A stretch of DNA of 64,000 nt, from the NCBI RefSeq assembly GCF_900177375.1, contig NZ_FWZU01000001.1, positions 1-64,000 on the forward strand, read 5' to 3'. This DNA is from Desulfovibrio gilichinskyi (lineage in GTDB: Bacteria > Desulfobacterota > Desulfovibrionia > Desulfovibrionales > Desulfovibrionaceae). The notes beneath the pieces were generated by a model. That model saw nothing but the letters and a program-made list of their open reading frames with translations. It searched no databases and had not been told where the DNA came from. The translations under genes were made by a program, and so were the position numbers. Positions 17,667-25,960 of this stretch are shown here, in pieces. Each line of letters opens with the position of its first letter. Position 1 is the stretch's first letter.

Positions 17667-18766
17667 TGGAGAATAAAATACATATTCCATCACACCTTGC
17701 GGGAATTGAAAAAATTTATGTAGACCGGACTATGGCAGACGCTCCTTTGACAGAGAGAGTTACGGGACGTCTTCCTGATCTCCCGATTGAAATTGTCGAT
17801 CCTGAAAACTTTCCTCATGGATCACTCGGCGAAGGGCAGTCACTTTACCTTAAAGAGTACAAAGGGAAATTTCTGCGTTTTTGCCCCGGCACAAGTTATT
17901 ATCATTGTTGCGGATATCGCATTATTCATATCGGCGAAAACTGCCCGATGGCCTGTTCCTATTGCATTTTGCAGGCATATTTTCAGGACAAAGTTTTGAA
18001 AGTATGGGCTAATCAGGAAGATCTTTTTGCTGAACTGGGTAAAGCTTTTTCCGCTGATACCGGGGCCAGATTCCGTGTCGGAACCGGAGAATTCACAGAC
18101 TCGCTGGCCCTTGAAGCTGTCACCGGATATAGCCGCGATCTTGTTAAATTTCTGGGTGATTATCCCAATGTCTGCCTTGAACTAAAATCTAAGGTGATTG
18201 ACCTTTCGTGGATGGACAGCGTTAAAAGAACTGACAGAGTTCTGCCTGCGTGGTCACTCAATGCACCTTTTATTAATGAGCATGAAGAATTCGGCGTATC
18301 AACGCTGAAGGAAAGGCTTGAAGCCGCAAAAGTCTGCGCTGACGCAGGATTTAAAGTGTGTCTGCATTTCGATCCGATTATTCGTTTTGACGGTTGGCGT
18401 GAAGGGTATGCTGAAATTGTTGATATGATATTTGATTATCTGAAACCTGAAAACATTGCTTATTTGAGCATGGGGTCTTTCAGGCATATGCCCCATTTAA
18501 AACCCATAATTGAACGTAATTTCCCTGAAACAACTTATATTTTTGATGAATTTATTATCGGCAATGATAATAAGATGCGTTTGCTCAGGCCGCTGCGAGT
18601 GCGTCAATTTAAGTTTATAGTTGATAGACTTCGTAAACATGGGATGGATAAGCAGATATATTTCTGCATGGAATCGACCGAAAATTGGCAGGATGTGTTC
18701 GGCTACACTCCGAAAGATCTGGGCGGACTTGGAAATCATCTGATGAAACAGGCTTTCAGAGAGTAA
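17666..18766 (+). CDS. Spore photoproduct lyase-like radical SAM protein
   Basis: A 366-residue radical SAM enzyme. The cluster motif is ENCPMACSYCILQ with Cys93, Cys97 and Cys100, the CX3CX2C spacing. Surrounding segments, such as LYLKEYKGKFLRFCPGT, VGTGEFTDSLALE and the C-terminal IYFCMEST, follow the SPL family. In the Bacillus enzyme a further cysteine, about 44 residues after the cluster, donates hydrogen to the repaired thymine. No Cys is present between residues 101 and 169 here, and nothing suggests that this organism sporulates. The true reaction is therefore open. It is coupled to the ParB-like gene. Confidence 0.82.
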   Translation: MENKIHIPSHLAGIEKIYVDRTMADAPLTERVTGRLPDLPIEIVDPENFPHGSLGEGQSLYLKEYKGKFLRFCPGTSYYHCCGYRIIHIGENCPMACSYCILQAYFQDKVLKVWANQEDLFAELGKAFSADTGARFRVGTGEFTDSLALEAVTGYSRDLVKFLGDYPNVCLELKSKVIDLSWMDSVKRTDRVLPAWSLNAPFINEHEEFGVSTLKERLEAAKVCADAGFKVCLHFDPIIRFDGWREGYAEIVDMIFDYLKPENIAYLSMGSFRHMPHLKPIIERNFPETTYIFDEFIIGNDNKMRLLRPLRVRQFKFIVDRLRKHGMDKQIYFCMESTENWQDVFGYTPKDLGGLGNHLMKQAFRE

Positions 18767-18824
18767 AATACTTTGAAATACTGGTTAATTTGATGTATTA
18801 GGATTTTCAAAGGGGGATTGTTCA

Positions 18825-19295
18825 ATGTCCTTACAAGATTATCAGACTCGCATAGACAGGCTGCAAAAGGGACTTGGCAAGGCTTTTGCTGAAAGTCCTT
18901 TTATTTTTAATATTCCCGGCAAGTCAATCGCGTTAAAGGTCGACCCCTATTATTATGTGGCTTTCGAGCCTTCATTTACAGAACATTTAAGCAGATTCAG
19001 TGTAATGCTTAAGCAAAATGTTCGGGATACTCTGGTCCGTACAGGGAATCTTGTTTCAGAACCGGGTACACGTAATCCTCTGATAAAGATTAAGCTTAGG
19101 TGGGATGGGCGTACTTATGCACTGAACGGTTGTTTCGTCGAAGCCGAGTTTATTGATCAGGCTCTTAAAATGTATGGCGGAGTGGCCGGTGATATCGGGC
19201 TTTCGGAAATGCAGATTCTTTCTTCGGAACGTGAAAAGATCAATGAGTTTTTCGGCGAAAGAACTCTCCTGCAATCAGTCGCTTTTACAGATTAG
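18825..19295 (+). CDS. Uncharacterised 156-residue protein
   Basis: I do not recognise this protein. It is soluble, has no signal peptide, starts with a helix (MSLQDYQTRIDRLQKGLGKAF) and then looks like an alpha/beta domain with IKIKLRWDGRTYALNGCFVEAEF in the middle. It follows the radical SAM gene by 58 bases on the same strand and ends at a strong terminator, so it is probably in that operon. A GGGGGAT ribosome site precedes the ATG. Functional association with the SPL-like enzyme is only inferred from position. Confidence 0.75.
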   Translation: MSLQDYQTRIDRLQKGLGKAFAESPFIFNIPGKSIALKVDPYYYVAFEPSFTEHLSRFSVMLKQNVRDTLVRTGNLVSEPGTRNPLIKIKLRWDGRTYALNGCFVEAEFIDQALKMYGGVAGDIGLSEMQILSSEREKINEFFGERTLLQSVAFTD

Positions 19296-19320
19296 TCTAT
19301 CGTTATATTGTTAAAGAAGA

Positions 19321-19356
19321 CCCCGCCGGAACAATTGTTCCGGCGGGGTTCTTTTT
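19321..19356 (+). terminator. Terminator of the ParB-like/radical SAM operon
   Basis: A perfect 28-base palindrome (CCCCGCCGGAACAA and complement, 19321-19348) is followed by TTCTTTTTT. Confidence 0.92.
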
Positions 19357-19381
19357 TGAAAATATGCTGCTTAAAGATCTA

Positions 19382-19906
19382 TTATTTGCGTAGTTTGCTC
19401 TTCGGGCAATGTTCTTCAAGGTAACACACTTCACATCCGCCGGAATAAGGGTGAGGAGTGAATACAGCGTACTGCCTGTTTACAGTTCCTTCCTGATTCC
19501 ATTCCAGTCCAAGTGATTTGAATGTGTCGAGCACTGCTTCTCCAGGTTTAGGAAGCGGAGCACATTTACCTTCTTCCAGTTCTGGAAGCAGACTCTGCGC
19601 CGCGGACATGATCAGTGTTATTGCAAGGTTGTGATGAGCAAGTCCTTCGGTAGGAGTTTCCTGCCAGATTTCTTCGACTGCGTCTTCAACTTCTTTTTCA
19701 AGATATAACAGCAGAAAATCAGTTCCTTTTCCGCCTGCAGGTTTTTCAAGTTTGTAAGCTTTAAGGTGGGGCAGCCACTGGTTCCAATATTTTTCAAGGC
19801 TTTCCATGAGGGATTGTTCAATGCGGGTGGAACCGTTTAATTCTGCAAAATAGAATATGTTAAATTCCGGAGTTGCTGTGACTTCTGAAACTTTAAGAGC
19901 ACTCAT
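19382..19906 (-). CDS. Uncharacterised protein with C-terminal cysteine cluster
   Basis: A 174-residue soluble protein that I do not recognise. Its C-terminus carries GGCEVCYLEEHCPKSK, a CX2CX5C arrangement that could bind a metal or an iron-sulfur cluster, though one ligand would have to come from elsewhere (Cys near residue 118 is a candidate). The rest looks mixed alpha/beta with a Trp-rich segment (YWNQWLPHL). It is a single gene between two terminators, converging on the radical SAM operon. Confidence 0.75.
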   Translation of the reverse strand: MSALKVSEVTATPEFNIFYFAELNGSTRIEQSLMESLEKYWNQWLPHLKAYKLEKPAGGKGTDFLLLYLEKEVEDAVEEIWQETPTEGLAHHNLAITLIMSAAQSLLPELEEGKCAPLPKPGEAVLDTFKSLGLEWNQEGTVNRQYAVFTPHPYSGGCEVCYLEEHCPKSKLRK

Positions 19907-19974
19907 ATGTTATTCCTCGCTTATTTTTCAATTTGTAAGGAGTCCTTTACATGGTTCGAGCCAGACCCTCAAGT

Positions 19975-20012
19975 GTAAAAAATCCCCGAAAACCAAAACG
20001 GTTTCCGGGGAT
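19975..20012 (-). terminator. Terminator of metK
   Basis: ATCCCCGGAAACC pairs with GGTTTTCGGGGAT (one wobble) and is followed by TTTTTT on the minus strand, 30 bases after the metK stop. Confidence 0.88.
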
Positions 20013-20041
20013 CTTCAAAACAAAGTGAATTCAGATTGCTG

Positions 20042-21211
20042 CTAGATTTTGCAGGCGGTTCTGAGGTCAGCTATTGCATCGGTTTTTTCCCAGGTAAAGT
20101 TAGGGTTGTTGCGGCCGAAGTGACCGTAACAAGCGGTATCTTTATAAATAGGACGTCTGAGATCAAGTCTCTGTGAAATGTACCATGGGCGCAGGTCGAA
20201 TACGTCTTTGACTGCTTTAGTCAAAACTTCATCGGAAACTTCGCCGGTTCCGTGAGATGTTGCAAGAACGGATACTGGTTCTGCTACACCGATAGCGTAA
20301 GCAACCTGAACTTCAGCACGTTCTGCAAGTCCTGCAGCTACGATGTTTTTGGCAATGTAGCGGGCCATGTATGCACCGGAGCGGTCAACTTTGGACGGGT
20401 CTTTTCCTGAGAAAGCACCACCGCCGTGGTTACCCATTCCGCCGTATGTGTCATTGATGATTTTACGACCGGTAAGGCCGCAGTCGCCCATAGGACCGCC
20501 GATTACGAAACGGCCTGTGGTGTTGATGTAAATGTGGGTTTTTTCATCAATCATTTCAGCAGGAAGAGTTGCGAGGACGACTTGTTTTTTGATGTCGTCG
20601 TAAATCTGCTGCTGCTCGATTCCGTCATCATGCTGTGCTGCGATAACAACGTCTGCAATGCGGACAGGTTTGCCGTTAAAGTATTCGAAGGATACTTCTG
20701 TTTTTCCGTCAGGACGAAGGTAGTCAAGAACCTTGGTTTTACGGACTTCAGCAAGTTTGCGGGAAAGTTGGTGAGACCAGTAAATAGGTGCAGGCATAAG
20801 AGTTTCGGTTTCTTTACATGCGAAACCGAACATCATGCCCTGATCGCCGGCACCCTGACTTTCAGGGGAATTGCGGTCAACGCCCTGAGCGATGTCTACA
20901 GACTGTTTATCGATAGAAGATATAACTGCGCAAGTGTCAGCGTCAAAACCCATGTTTGAATTTACGTATCCGATTTCGCGGATAGTATCGCGAACTATTG
21001 CCTGAAAGTCGGCATATCCGCTTGTAGTAATTTCACCGGCGATAAAAGCCATACCGGTGGTTACCAGAGTTTCACATGCTACTCGTGCATTTGGGTCCTG
21101 TGTTAACAGGGCGTCAAGGATTGAGTCTGAAATCTGGTCGGCCACTTTATCCGGGTGACCTTCTGTTACGGATTCAGAGGTAAAAAAGTACTTGCCTTTG
21201 CTGCTGATCAT
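20042..21211 (-). CDS. metK: S-adenosylmethionine synthetase
   Basis: 389 residues. It joins methionine and ATP to make SAM, the main methyl donor, which is also needed by the radical SAM enzyme nearby. Conserved parts: [20 protein letters not shown] with the catalytic His, [26 protein letters not shown] and [16 protein letters not shown]. The frame is open to 21268, but the ATG at 21211 has AGGAGGAACTTT upstream and gives the family's normal N-terminus. No SAM riboswitch can be recognised in the leader, only the short hairpin at 21245-21263. Confidence 0.97.
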   Translation of the reverse strand: MISSKGKYFFTSESVTEGHPDKVADQISDSILDALLTQDPNARVACETLVTTGMAFIAGEITTSGYADFQAIVRDTIREIGYVNSNMGFDADTCAVISSIDKQSVDIAQGVDRNSPESQGAGDQGMMFGFACKETETLMPAPIYWSHQLSRKLAEVRKTKVLDYLRPDGKTEVSFEYFNGKPVRIADVVIAAQHDDGIEQQQIYDDIKKQVVLATLPAEMIDEKTHIYINTTGRFVIGGPMGDCGLTGRKIINDTYGGMGNHGGGAFSGKDPSKVDRSGAYMARYIAKNIVAAGLAERAEVQVAYAIGVAEPVSVLATSHGTGEVSDEVLTKAVKDVFDLRPWYISQRLDLRRPIYKDTACYGHFGRNNPNFTWEKTDAIADLRTACKI

Positions 21212-21244
21212 TAAAGTTCCTCCTGAGGTGAATAAAACGAGTTC

Positions 21245-21263
21245 AACGGAACCGTTTTCCGTT
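21245..21263 (-). promoter_or_regulatory. Hairpin in metK leader
   Basis: AACGGAA and TTCCGTT form a perfect 7-bp inverted repeat around a 5-base loop, about 35 bases upstream of the metK start. It has no T-run, so it is not a terminator. It could be a protein-binding operator or an mRNA stem. Confidence 0.4.
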
Positions 21264-21329
21264 AACACTCTTCGTAATATAAGGCTTTAGGTTCATTTTT
21301 TATTAATATGAACAAATAGGCCTTCAATC

Positions 21330-22181
21330 TTACATTTTAATTAGCAAGTTGTCTATTAATCTTGCTTTTCCTAAGCGGACAGCCACAGCGCATAATGCCG
21401 GACCGTTAACTTTATCAATTATTGAGATATTTTCTGGGTGGACTATCTGTATATAGTCTATTTCGCTGCCGGGTATCATCTCATTATAGAACTTCGTAAG
21501 TTTACCTATGAGTACCTTGGCATCGTTTTCACCCTTATCGACTGATTCTTTGATTGTCCTTAGTCCTTTCTGGAGCATAGGGGCAAGTTTTTTTTCATCG
21601 TCAGTCAGGTATATGTTGCGGGAGCTTAAAGCCAGACCGTCTGCGTTGCGGACAATAGGATGTCCGACAATTTCGACCGGAATGTTTAAATCTCTTACCA
21701 TTCGTTTAATTATAGCTAGCTGCTGCCAGTCTTTTTCTCCGAAAACAGCTATGTCAGGCAGTGCAGTCATAAGAAGTTTTGTTACAACTGTAGCCACTCC
21801 GCGAAAGTGTACCGGGCGTGATTTTGCACATAGATTTTCGGACAGTTCCGGCACTTCCACCCATGTGGAATGGTCAGGGTAGTACATTTGGCTCTTTTGA
21901 GGTGTAAAAAGGATATCAACACCTTTTTCGCGGGCAAGGTCTGCATCTCTTTTCAGGTCTTGCGGATAATTGTCTAAATCTTCACCAGGGCCGAACTGTG
22001 TGGGGTTTACGAAAAGCGAAACGATAACTTTGTCAGCTCGTTTTTTAGCCGCTTCCATCAAAGTCAGATGGCCTTCATGAAAATATCCCATTGAAGGGAC
22101 CAATGCGATGGTCTTTCCCTGCCGGCGCAGGTCCATGCTCATTTTTTGCAGTTCTTTAGGGTCAGTAATAATTATCATCAT
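21330..22181 (-). CDS. panC: Pantothenate synthetase
   Basis: A 283-residue enzyme that condenses pantoate with beta-alanine using ATP, the last step of vitamin B5 synthesis. Signatures are VPSMGYFHEGHLTLM with the HXGH nucleotide-binding motif, SLFVNPTQFGPGEDLDNYP, FGEKDWQQL and the KMSKS-like LALSSRNIYL. Length fits the family. It lies upstream of metK with about 60 bases between metK's extended frame and its stop, so co-transcription is possible. MM and the next codons leave the exact start slightly uncertain. Confidence 0.96.
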   Translation of the reverse strand: MMIIITDPKELQKMSMDLRRQGKTIALVPSMGYFHEGHLTLMEAAKKRADKVIVSLFVNPTQFGPGEDLDNYPQDLKRDADLAREKGVDILFTPQKSQMYYPDHSTWVEVPELSENLCAKSRPVHFRGVATVVTKLLMTALPDIAVFGEKDWQQLAIIKRMVRDLNIPVEIVGHPIVRNADGLALSSRNIYLTDDEKKLAPMLQKGLRTIKESVDKGENDAKVLIGKLTKFYNEMIPGSEIDYIQIVHPENISIIDKVNGPALCAVAVRLGKARLIDNLLIKM

Positions 22182-22386
22182 ATTCGGTTACCTTTTGCAG
22201 GTTGCTTAAACTAAAATTAATTTCTAAACACTAAAATGCGGAAAAATCGAGTTACTACCATCAGTTTAAGCTGTCCAGAGTTTGAGTACCATTTTATTTG
22301 ACTAAAAATAACATTTTAAAAATATTTTGCCTTACTGTTTAAATAGCTGCTTGTATTGAAGCCCTTTGCGGGTTATTGCATTTCCC

Positions 22387-24801
22387 ATGAACAAGGATAG
22401 CCTCTTTAAAGATGGAATATGTCTGACTCCGCAAGATCTGATCCGGTATGAGCATACGCTTAAGGATCTGATTAATGAGTTTCTGCCTTTTGACTCTTAC
22501 AGTCTATACTTTCCTAAGCCTGCAGGTGGAGCCGCGCCGCAACCCCTTGTTACGCGCTATAATCAGGAAGAAAAGCATCTGATGCTGCCTTTGAAGCTCC
22601 AAGGTCGTGATCTCTGCTACTTCATCGCCAGAGGCATTAACCTGAAAGCTCCTAAGACTGTGCCTCAATATCTGGAAGCGTTGGCAACAAGCGCGCTTGA
22701 AAAAATATTACTCTATAAAACCTCCATTACAGACGGTCTTACCGGAATGGCTACCCGTGAACATTTCATGGTTAAGCTTGTTAAAGAGTTGGATCTTATT
22801 CAAAACTGCATGATGCCTGCCCCGAGGGGGTGCAAAGATCCTGGAATTCCTACTTTCAGCGGTTCTGTCGGAGTAGTTGTTCTTGATCTTGATAACTTCC
22901 AGCGAATCAATGATAGGTACGGTTATACTTTAGGTGATTCTATCGTAGCAGAAGTCGGCAGAGCTGTCAGCGAAGCTGCGTTCGAATCAGTTGTCTGTGC
23001 TCGTCTTTTTGAAGATAAATTCGCATTTCTCATTCCTGACGGCAGACCCAAAGTCTGTGCACAGCTTGCAGAAAAAATGCGGGTAATTGTCGAGCGGCTT
23101 CATGTCGAGGACCCTGTGACAGGTGATACCTTAAAAATAAGCACCAGCGCAGGATTTGCAAATTATCCTCAAAGTCTGTCCGGTCCCCATTTTAAGCGCA
23201 GCGCGGCAGAACAGGGTAGAATCCTAATGCGCAAGGCGGCTAAAGCCATTGCCACTGCGAAAGATTTCGGTCGAAATTGCGTTTTCGCGTATTCAGATAT
23301 TTTACAAAAGGGCGGGAAGGTTCTTGAAGTTCTTCCGCTGCAGCGTATTGCGCTGAGCATCGGGCAGAGCGTTGATGCCAGAGAGGGCGGAAGATTTCTC
23401 GTATGGTCTCCGGATTATCAGTCCGGTACTCAGGCCAAACTTACTGAAGATGAAAGAATTTCCGGTTCTTATCCTACTATGTATAAGGCCGAAGTTGTAA
23501 TCATTGAAGTTCAGGAAGAGATTGCGTTTGCTGAAATTCTTCATTTAAGTGATACGGCGTGGCCAGTAACGGCCGGTGACAGACTGACTCTGCTTGACGA
23601 GAAAGACAGCTTTTTTGATGCACAGGCAGGTCCTGAAACTTCGGCAACTCCTCAGCGTGATATGGTGACAGGTCTTTTCCGTTATAAGGAATTTATCGGA
23701 CGATACAGCCGCCTGCGTCAAAACATGGATAAGTTTTCTGTTGCCGTGCTAAGGCTTGCAGCAGGTGTCACTGATCAGGGTGGAAATTTTCAAAAAATCA
23801 CCGACGCGGAAGTTCAAAAAATAGCATCAAGAGCTGAGAATATTTTTGAAGTTGATCATACCGGCGGAAGGTACAGTCTGAACAGTCTGATTTATTTTTT
23901 CCCGAAGCAGGATTCTGATTCTGTCATGGAAATGATTTTGAAACTTGTCAGAGAGTGCGAAGCTGATTTTGACATTGCTCTGTCTGCTGGAGTCGCTTCT
24001 TTCCCGTTTCTGAATTACAGGCGCAGTGAAATACTTGATAACTGCCGTAAGGGGCTCGATCATGCTATGATGATGGAAAAACCTATGGTCGCGCAGTTTG
24101 ACTCTGTTTCACTCAATATCGCCGCGGACAGGCTTTACGTCGATGGTGATATTTACGGAGCAGTCGAAGAATTCAGATTGGCTCTTCTGGCTGATTCCGA
24201 TAATATTTTAGCGCGTAATTCTCTAGGGATCTGCTATGCACAGCTTGGCAAGCCGGAGCAGGCCCGTAAGCAGTTTGAACAGGTTCTGGAAATAACTCCC
24301 AGTAATATAATGGCACTTTATAATCTGGGGTGGGTCTGCCAGATGCTGGGGAATCGTGAAGAAGCAAGAAATGCTTATGAACGTTGTCTTAAGCTTGAAC
24401 CGGACAATGTTTTCAGTCTTGTAAGGCTCGGAGTGCTTGCAGAGCATGACCTCGGACTTGATGAGGCGGAACAGTTTTATCTTAAGGCTTCTGAACTTAA
24501 GGGAGGTGACTCTCTTACCATGAGACATCTGGCGAGAATTTCTTACGCACGTCAGGATATGGAAAAAGCCCGCGAGTATTTGCATCTGGCTCTTAACGCC
24601 AATCATAATGATGCATATGCAATGAATCTGCTGGCCCGCCTTTATCTGGAAAGCGGTGAAGATCCGCAGATTGCCGAGGTTTTAGCCCGTCAGAGTGCAG
24701 CCCTTAAACCGGGTAAAGAGGAATTCTGGGAAACTCTTGCCACTGCTCTTGAAGTTCAAGGTAAAGATACAGAGGCTGAGCAGGTCCGCTCAAGAATTTA
24801 A
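22387..24801 (+). CDS. Tandem degenerate GGDEF protein with C-terminal TPRs
   Basis: About 804 residues. Residues 110-310 form a GGDEF fold (TDGLTGMATREHF, VVVLDLDNFQRINDRYGY), but the signature is FEDKF at 208-212 instead of GGDEF. A second GGDEF-like domain follows around residues 420-560 with SLNSL near 497-501. Both active sites look unable to make cyclic-di-GMP. About five TPRs follow (GAVEEFRLALL, KPEQARKQFEQVLEI, NREEARNAYERCLKL, and so on). It probably acts as a scaffold or sensor. The frame could begin at TTG 22366; neither start has a strong ribosome site. It heads the chemosensory block. Confidence 0.8.
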   Translation: MNKDSLFKDGICLTPQDLIRYEHTLKDLINEFLPFDSYSLYFPKPAGGAAPQPLVTRYNQEEKHLMLPLKLQGRDLCYFIARGINLKAPKTVPQYLEALATSALEKILLYKTSITDGLTGMATREHFMVKLVKELDLIQNCMMPAPRGCKDPGIPTFSGSVGVVVLDLDNFQRINDRYGYTLGDSIVAEVGRAVSEAAFESVVCARLFEDKFAFLIPDGRPKVCAQLAEKMRVIVERLHVEDPVTGDTLKISTSAGFANYPQSLSGPHFKRSAAEQGRILMRKAAKAIATAKDFGRNCVFAYSDILQKGGKVLEVLPLQRIALSIGQSVDAREGGRFLVWSPDYQSGTQAKLTEDERISGSYPTMYKAEVVIIEVQEEIAFAEILHLSDTAWPVTAGDRLTLLDEKDSFFDAQAGPETSATPQRDMVTGLFRYKEFIGRYSRLRQNMDKFSVAVLRLAAGVTDQGGNFQKITDAEVQKIASRAENIFEVDHTGGRYSLNSLIYFFPKQDSDSVMEMILKLVRECEADFDIALSAGVASFPFLNYRRSEILDNCRKGLDHAMMMEKPMVAQFDSVSLNIAADRLYVDGDIYGAVEEFRLALLADSDNILARNSLGICYAQLGKPEQARKQFEQVLEITPSNIMALYNLGWVCQMLGNREEARNAYERCLKLEPDNVFSLVRLGVLAEHDLGLDEAEQFYLKASELKGGDSLTMRHLARISYARQDMEKAREYLHLALNANHNDAYAMNLLARLYLESGEDPQIAEVLARQSAALKPGKEEFWETLATALEVQGKDTEAEQVRSRI

Positions 24802-24805
24802 GACC

Positions 24806-25408
24806 GTGTCAAGATTTTTAATCGCATTATATCTTATTGTATGCGGTACTATTACGTTCCTTTTGTTTATTCCTATTAATAAAGAAAGAGAATTTTCTCA
24901 GACTTTCAGGCATGATGTTCAGCAACGCGTGAAATTAGGAAGCAGCGAGCATGTCTCCGTGCCTCCTCTTTTTAATCAGGTAGCGCAGGAATTTGCCCTT
25001 CAACCCGAAATACTTCGCGCGATCGCTGATTATGAAAGCGGCTATAACCCGTGGGCTTTAAATATAGAAGGGCGTAGCATTTATCCTGAATCAAAAGAAG
25101 AAGCCCTTGATATTCTGGAAAAAAATAAGATTAAAAGTTTTGATATAGGTTTGATGCAGGTTAATTCTTTCTGGCTTAGAAAATTTGATCTGAATGTTTC
25201 TAAAGCTCTTGAGCCTGAAGAAAATGTCAGACTCGGCGCCTGGATTTTGCGGTATTGTCTGGATCGGTACGGGTATAACTGGCGCGCAATCGGTGCATAT
25301 CATACAGGCTCTCCGGATAAGCTTCCTGATCGATCAAAAGAATATGCTGTCAGGGTTATGCAAAAGTATAAAAAATTACTTGATAAAACTCATTCAAAAG
25401 AAAAGTGA
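24806..25408 (+). CDS. Lytic transglycosylase-like (SLT domain) protein
   Basis: A 200-residue protein, starting at GTG 24806 five bases after the preceding stop; the frame is open further back inside that gene but without a signal sequence. Residues 4-24 form a signal anchor. The catalytic domain has ADYESGYNPWALN with the expected catalytic Glu, IGLMQVNSFW, LGAWILRYCLDRYGYNW and AIGAYHTGSP, as in the VirB1/IagB-type soluble lytic transglycosylases that cut peptidoglycan to make room for envelope machines. It is coupled to the GGDEF-TPR gene; a role in inserting a trans-envelope complex is inferred. Confidence 0.82.
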   Translation: MSRFLIALYLIVCGTITFLLFIPINKEREFSQTFRHDVQQRVKLGSSEHVSVPPLFNQVAQEFALQPEILRAIADYESGYNPWALNIEGRSIYPESKEEALDILEKNKIKSFDIGLMQVNSFWLRKFDLNVSKALEPEENVRLGAWILRYCLDRYGYNWRAIGAYHTGSPDKLPDRSKEYAVRVMQKYKKLLDKTHSKEK

Positions 25409-25474
25409 GTTTATATTAGCTTTTTTGACGACAACTATAAGTTGCTGCTTAGAATCGTTGTGGAGGTATAGGCT

Positions 25475-25960
25475 ATGAACAAAAATGATTACGTTATATT
25501 TAAAGTTGACTCCTGCAAGTTCGCTGTTCCTTCTTTTCTTGTAGATAAAGTTGAGTTGGCTGTTTCACTCACGCCTGTACCTGATGCACCTTACCCTGTT
25601 TTAGGAGTTGTAAACGATGGTGGAACAATTGTTCCGGTTGTCGGAGTGCGCAGAAAGATAGGCAGTGATGAACGAGATGTTATTCTTTCTGACCGTTTAA
25701 TTTTCAGCAGGCTCGGCCACAGGAAAATCGCCATTCTTGCAGACGAAGTAAATGATGTTATTGAGATTCCTCCTGCAATGTCGCAGGATTCAAATCAGAT
25801 ATGGCCCGGTGTTTTTTATTTGAAATCTTTTTCTGGGCTGGGGGATGATGTTGTCTTGATGCAGGATCTTAATTCCATTTTCAGCAACGAACAGGAAAAG
25901 ACTTTATTTGAAGTTCTTGACGCACTGAACGAACAGGAAAAAATTGATTCGGATGAATGA
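25475..25960 (+). CDS. CheW-like adaptor protein (WspB position)
   Basis: A 161-residue CheW-domain protein: YVIFKVDSCKFAVPSFLVDKVE at the start, PVLGVVNDGGTIVPVVGVRRKIG in the position of the conserved NLRGxxVPV-LR segment, and IAILADEVNDVIEIP. CheW links receptors to CheA. GTGGAGGTATAGG gives a strong ribosome site. It is the first of two CheW proteins flanking the CheR gene, in the order of the Wsp system. The C-terminal 25 residues are acidic and extend past the CheW fold. Confidence 0.9.
   Translation: MNKNDYVIFKVDSCKFAVPSFLVDKVELAVSLTPVPDAPYPVLGVVNDGGTIVPVVGVRRKIGSDERDVILSDRLIFSRLGHRKIAILADEVNDVIEIPPAMSQDSNQIWPGVFYLKSFSGLGDDVVLMQDLNSIFSNEQEKTLFEVLDALNEQEKIDSDE

Noticed and set aside
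20426-20959. A 177-codon plus-strand open frame
   Set aside because: Antisense to metK and without motif or ribosome site.
21212-21329. Possible SAM riboswitch before metK
   Set aside because: Only one short hairpin is present; none of the conserved SAM-I/II core pattern could be found.
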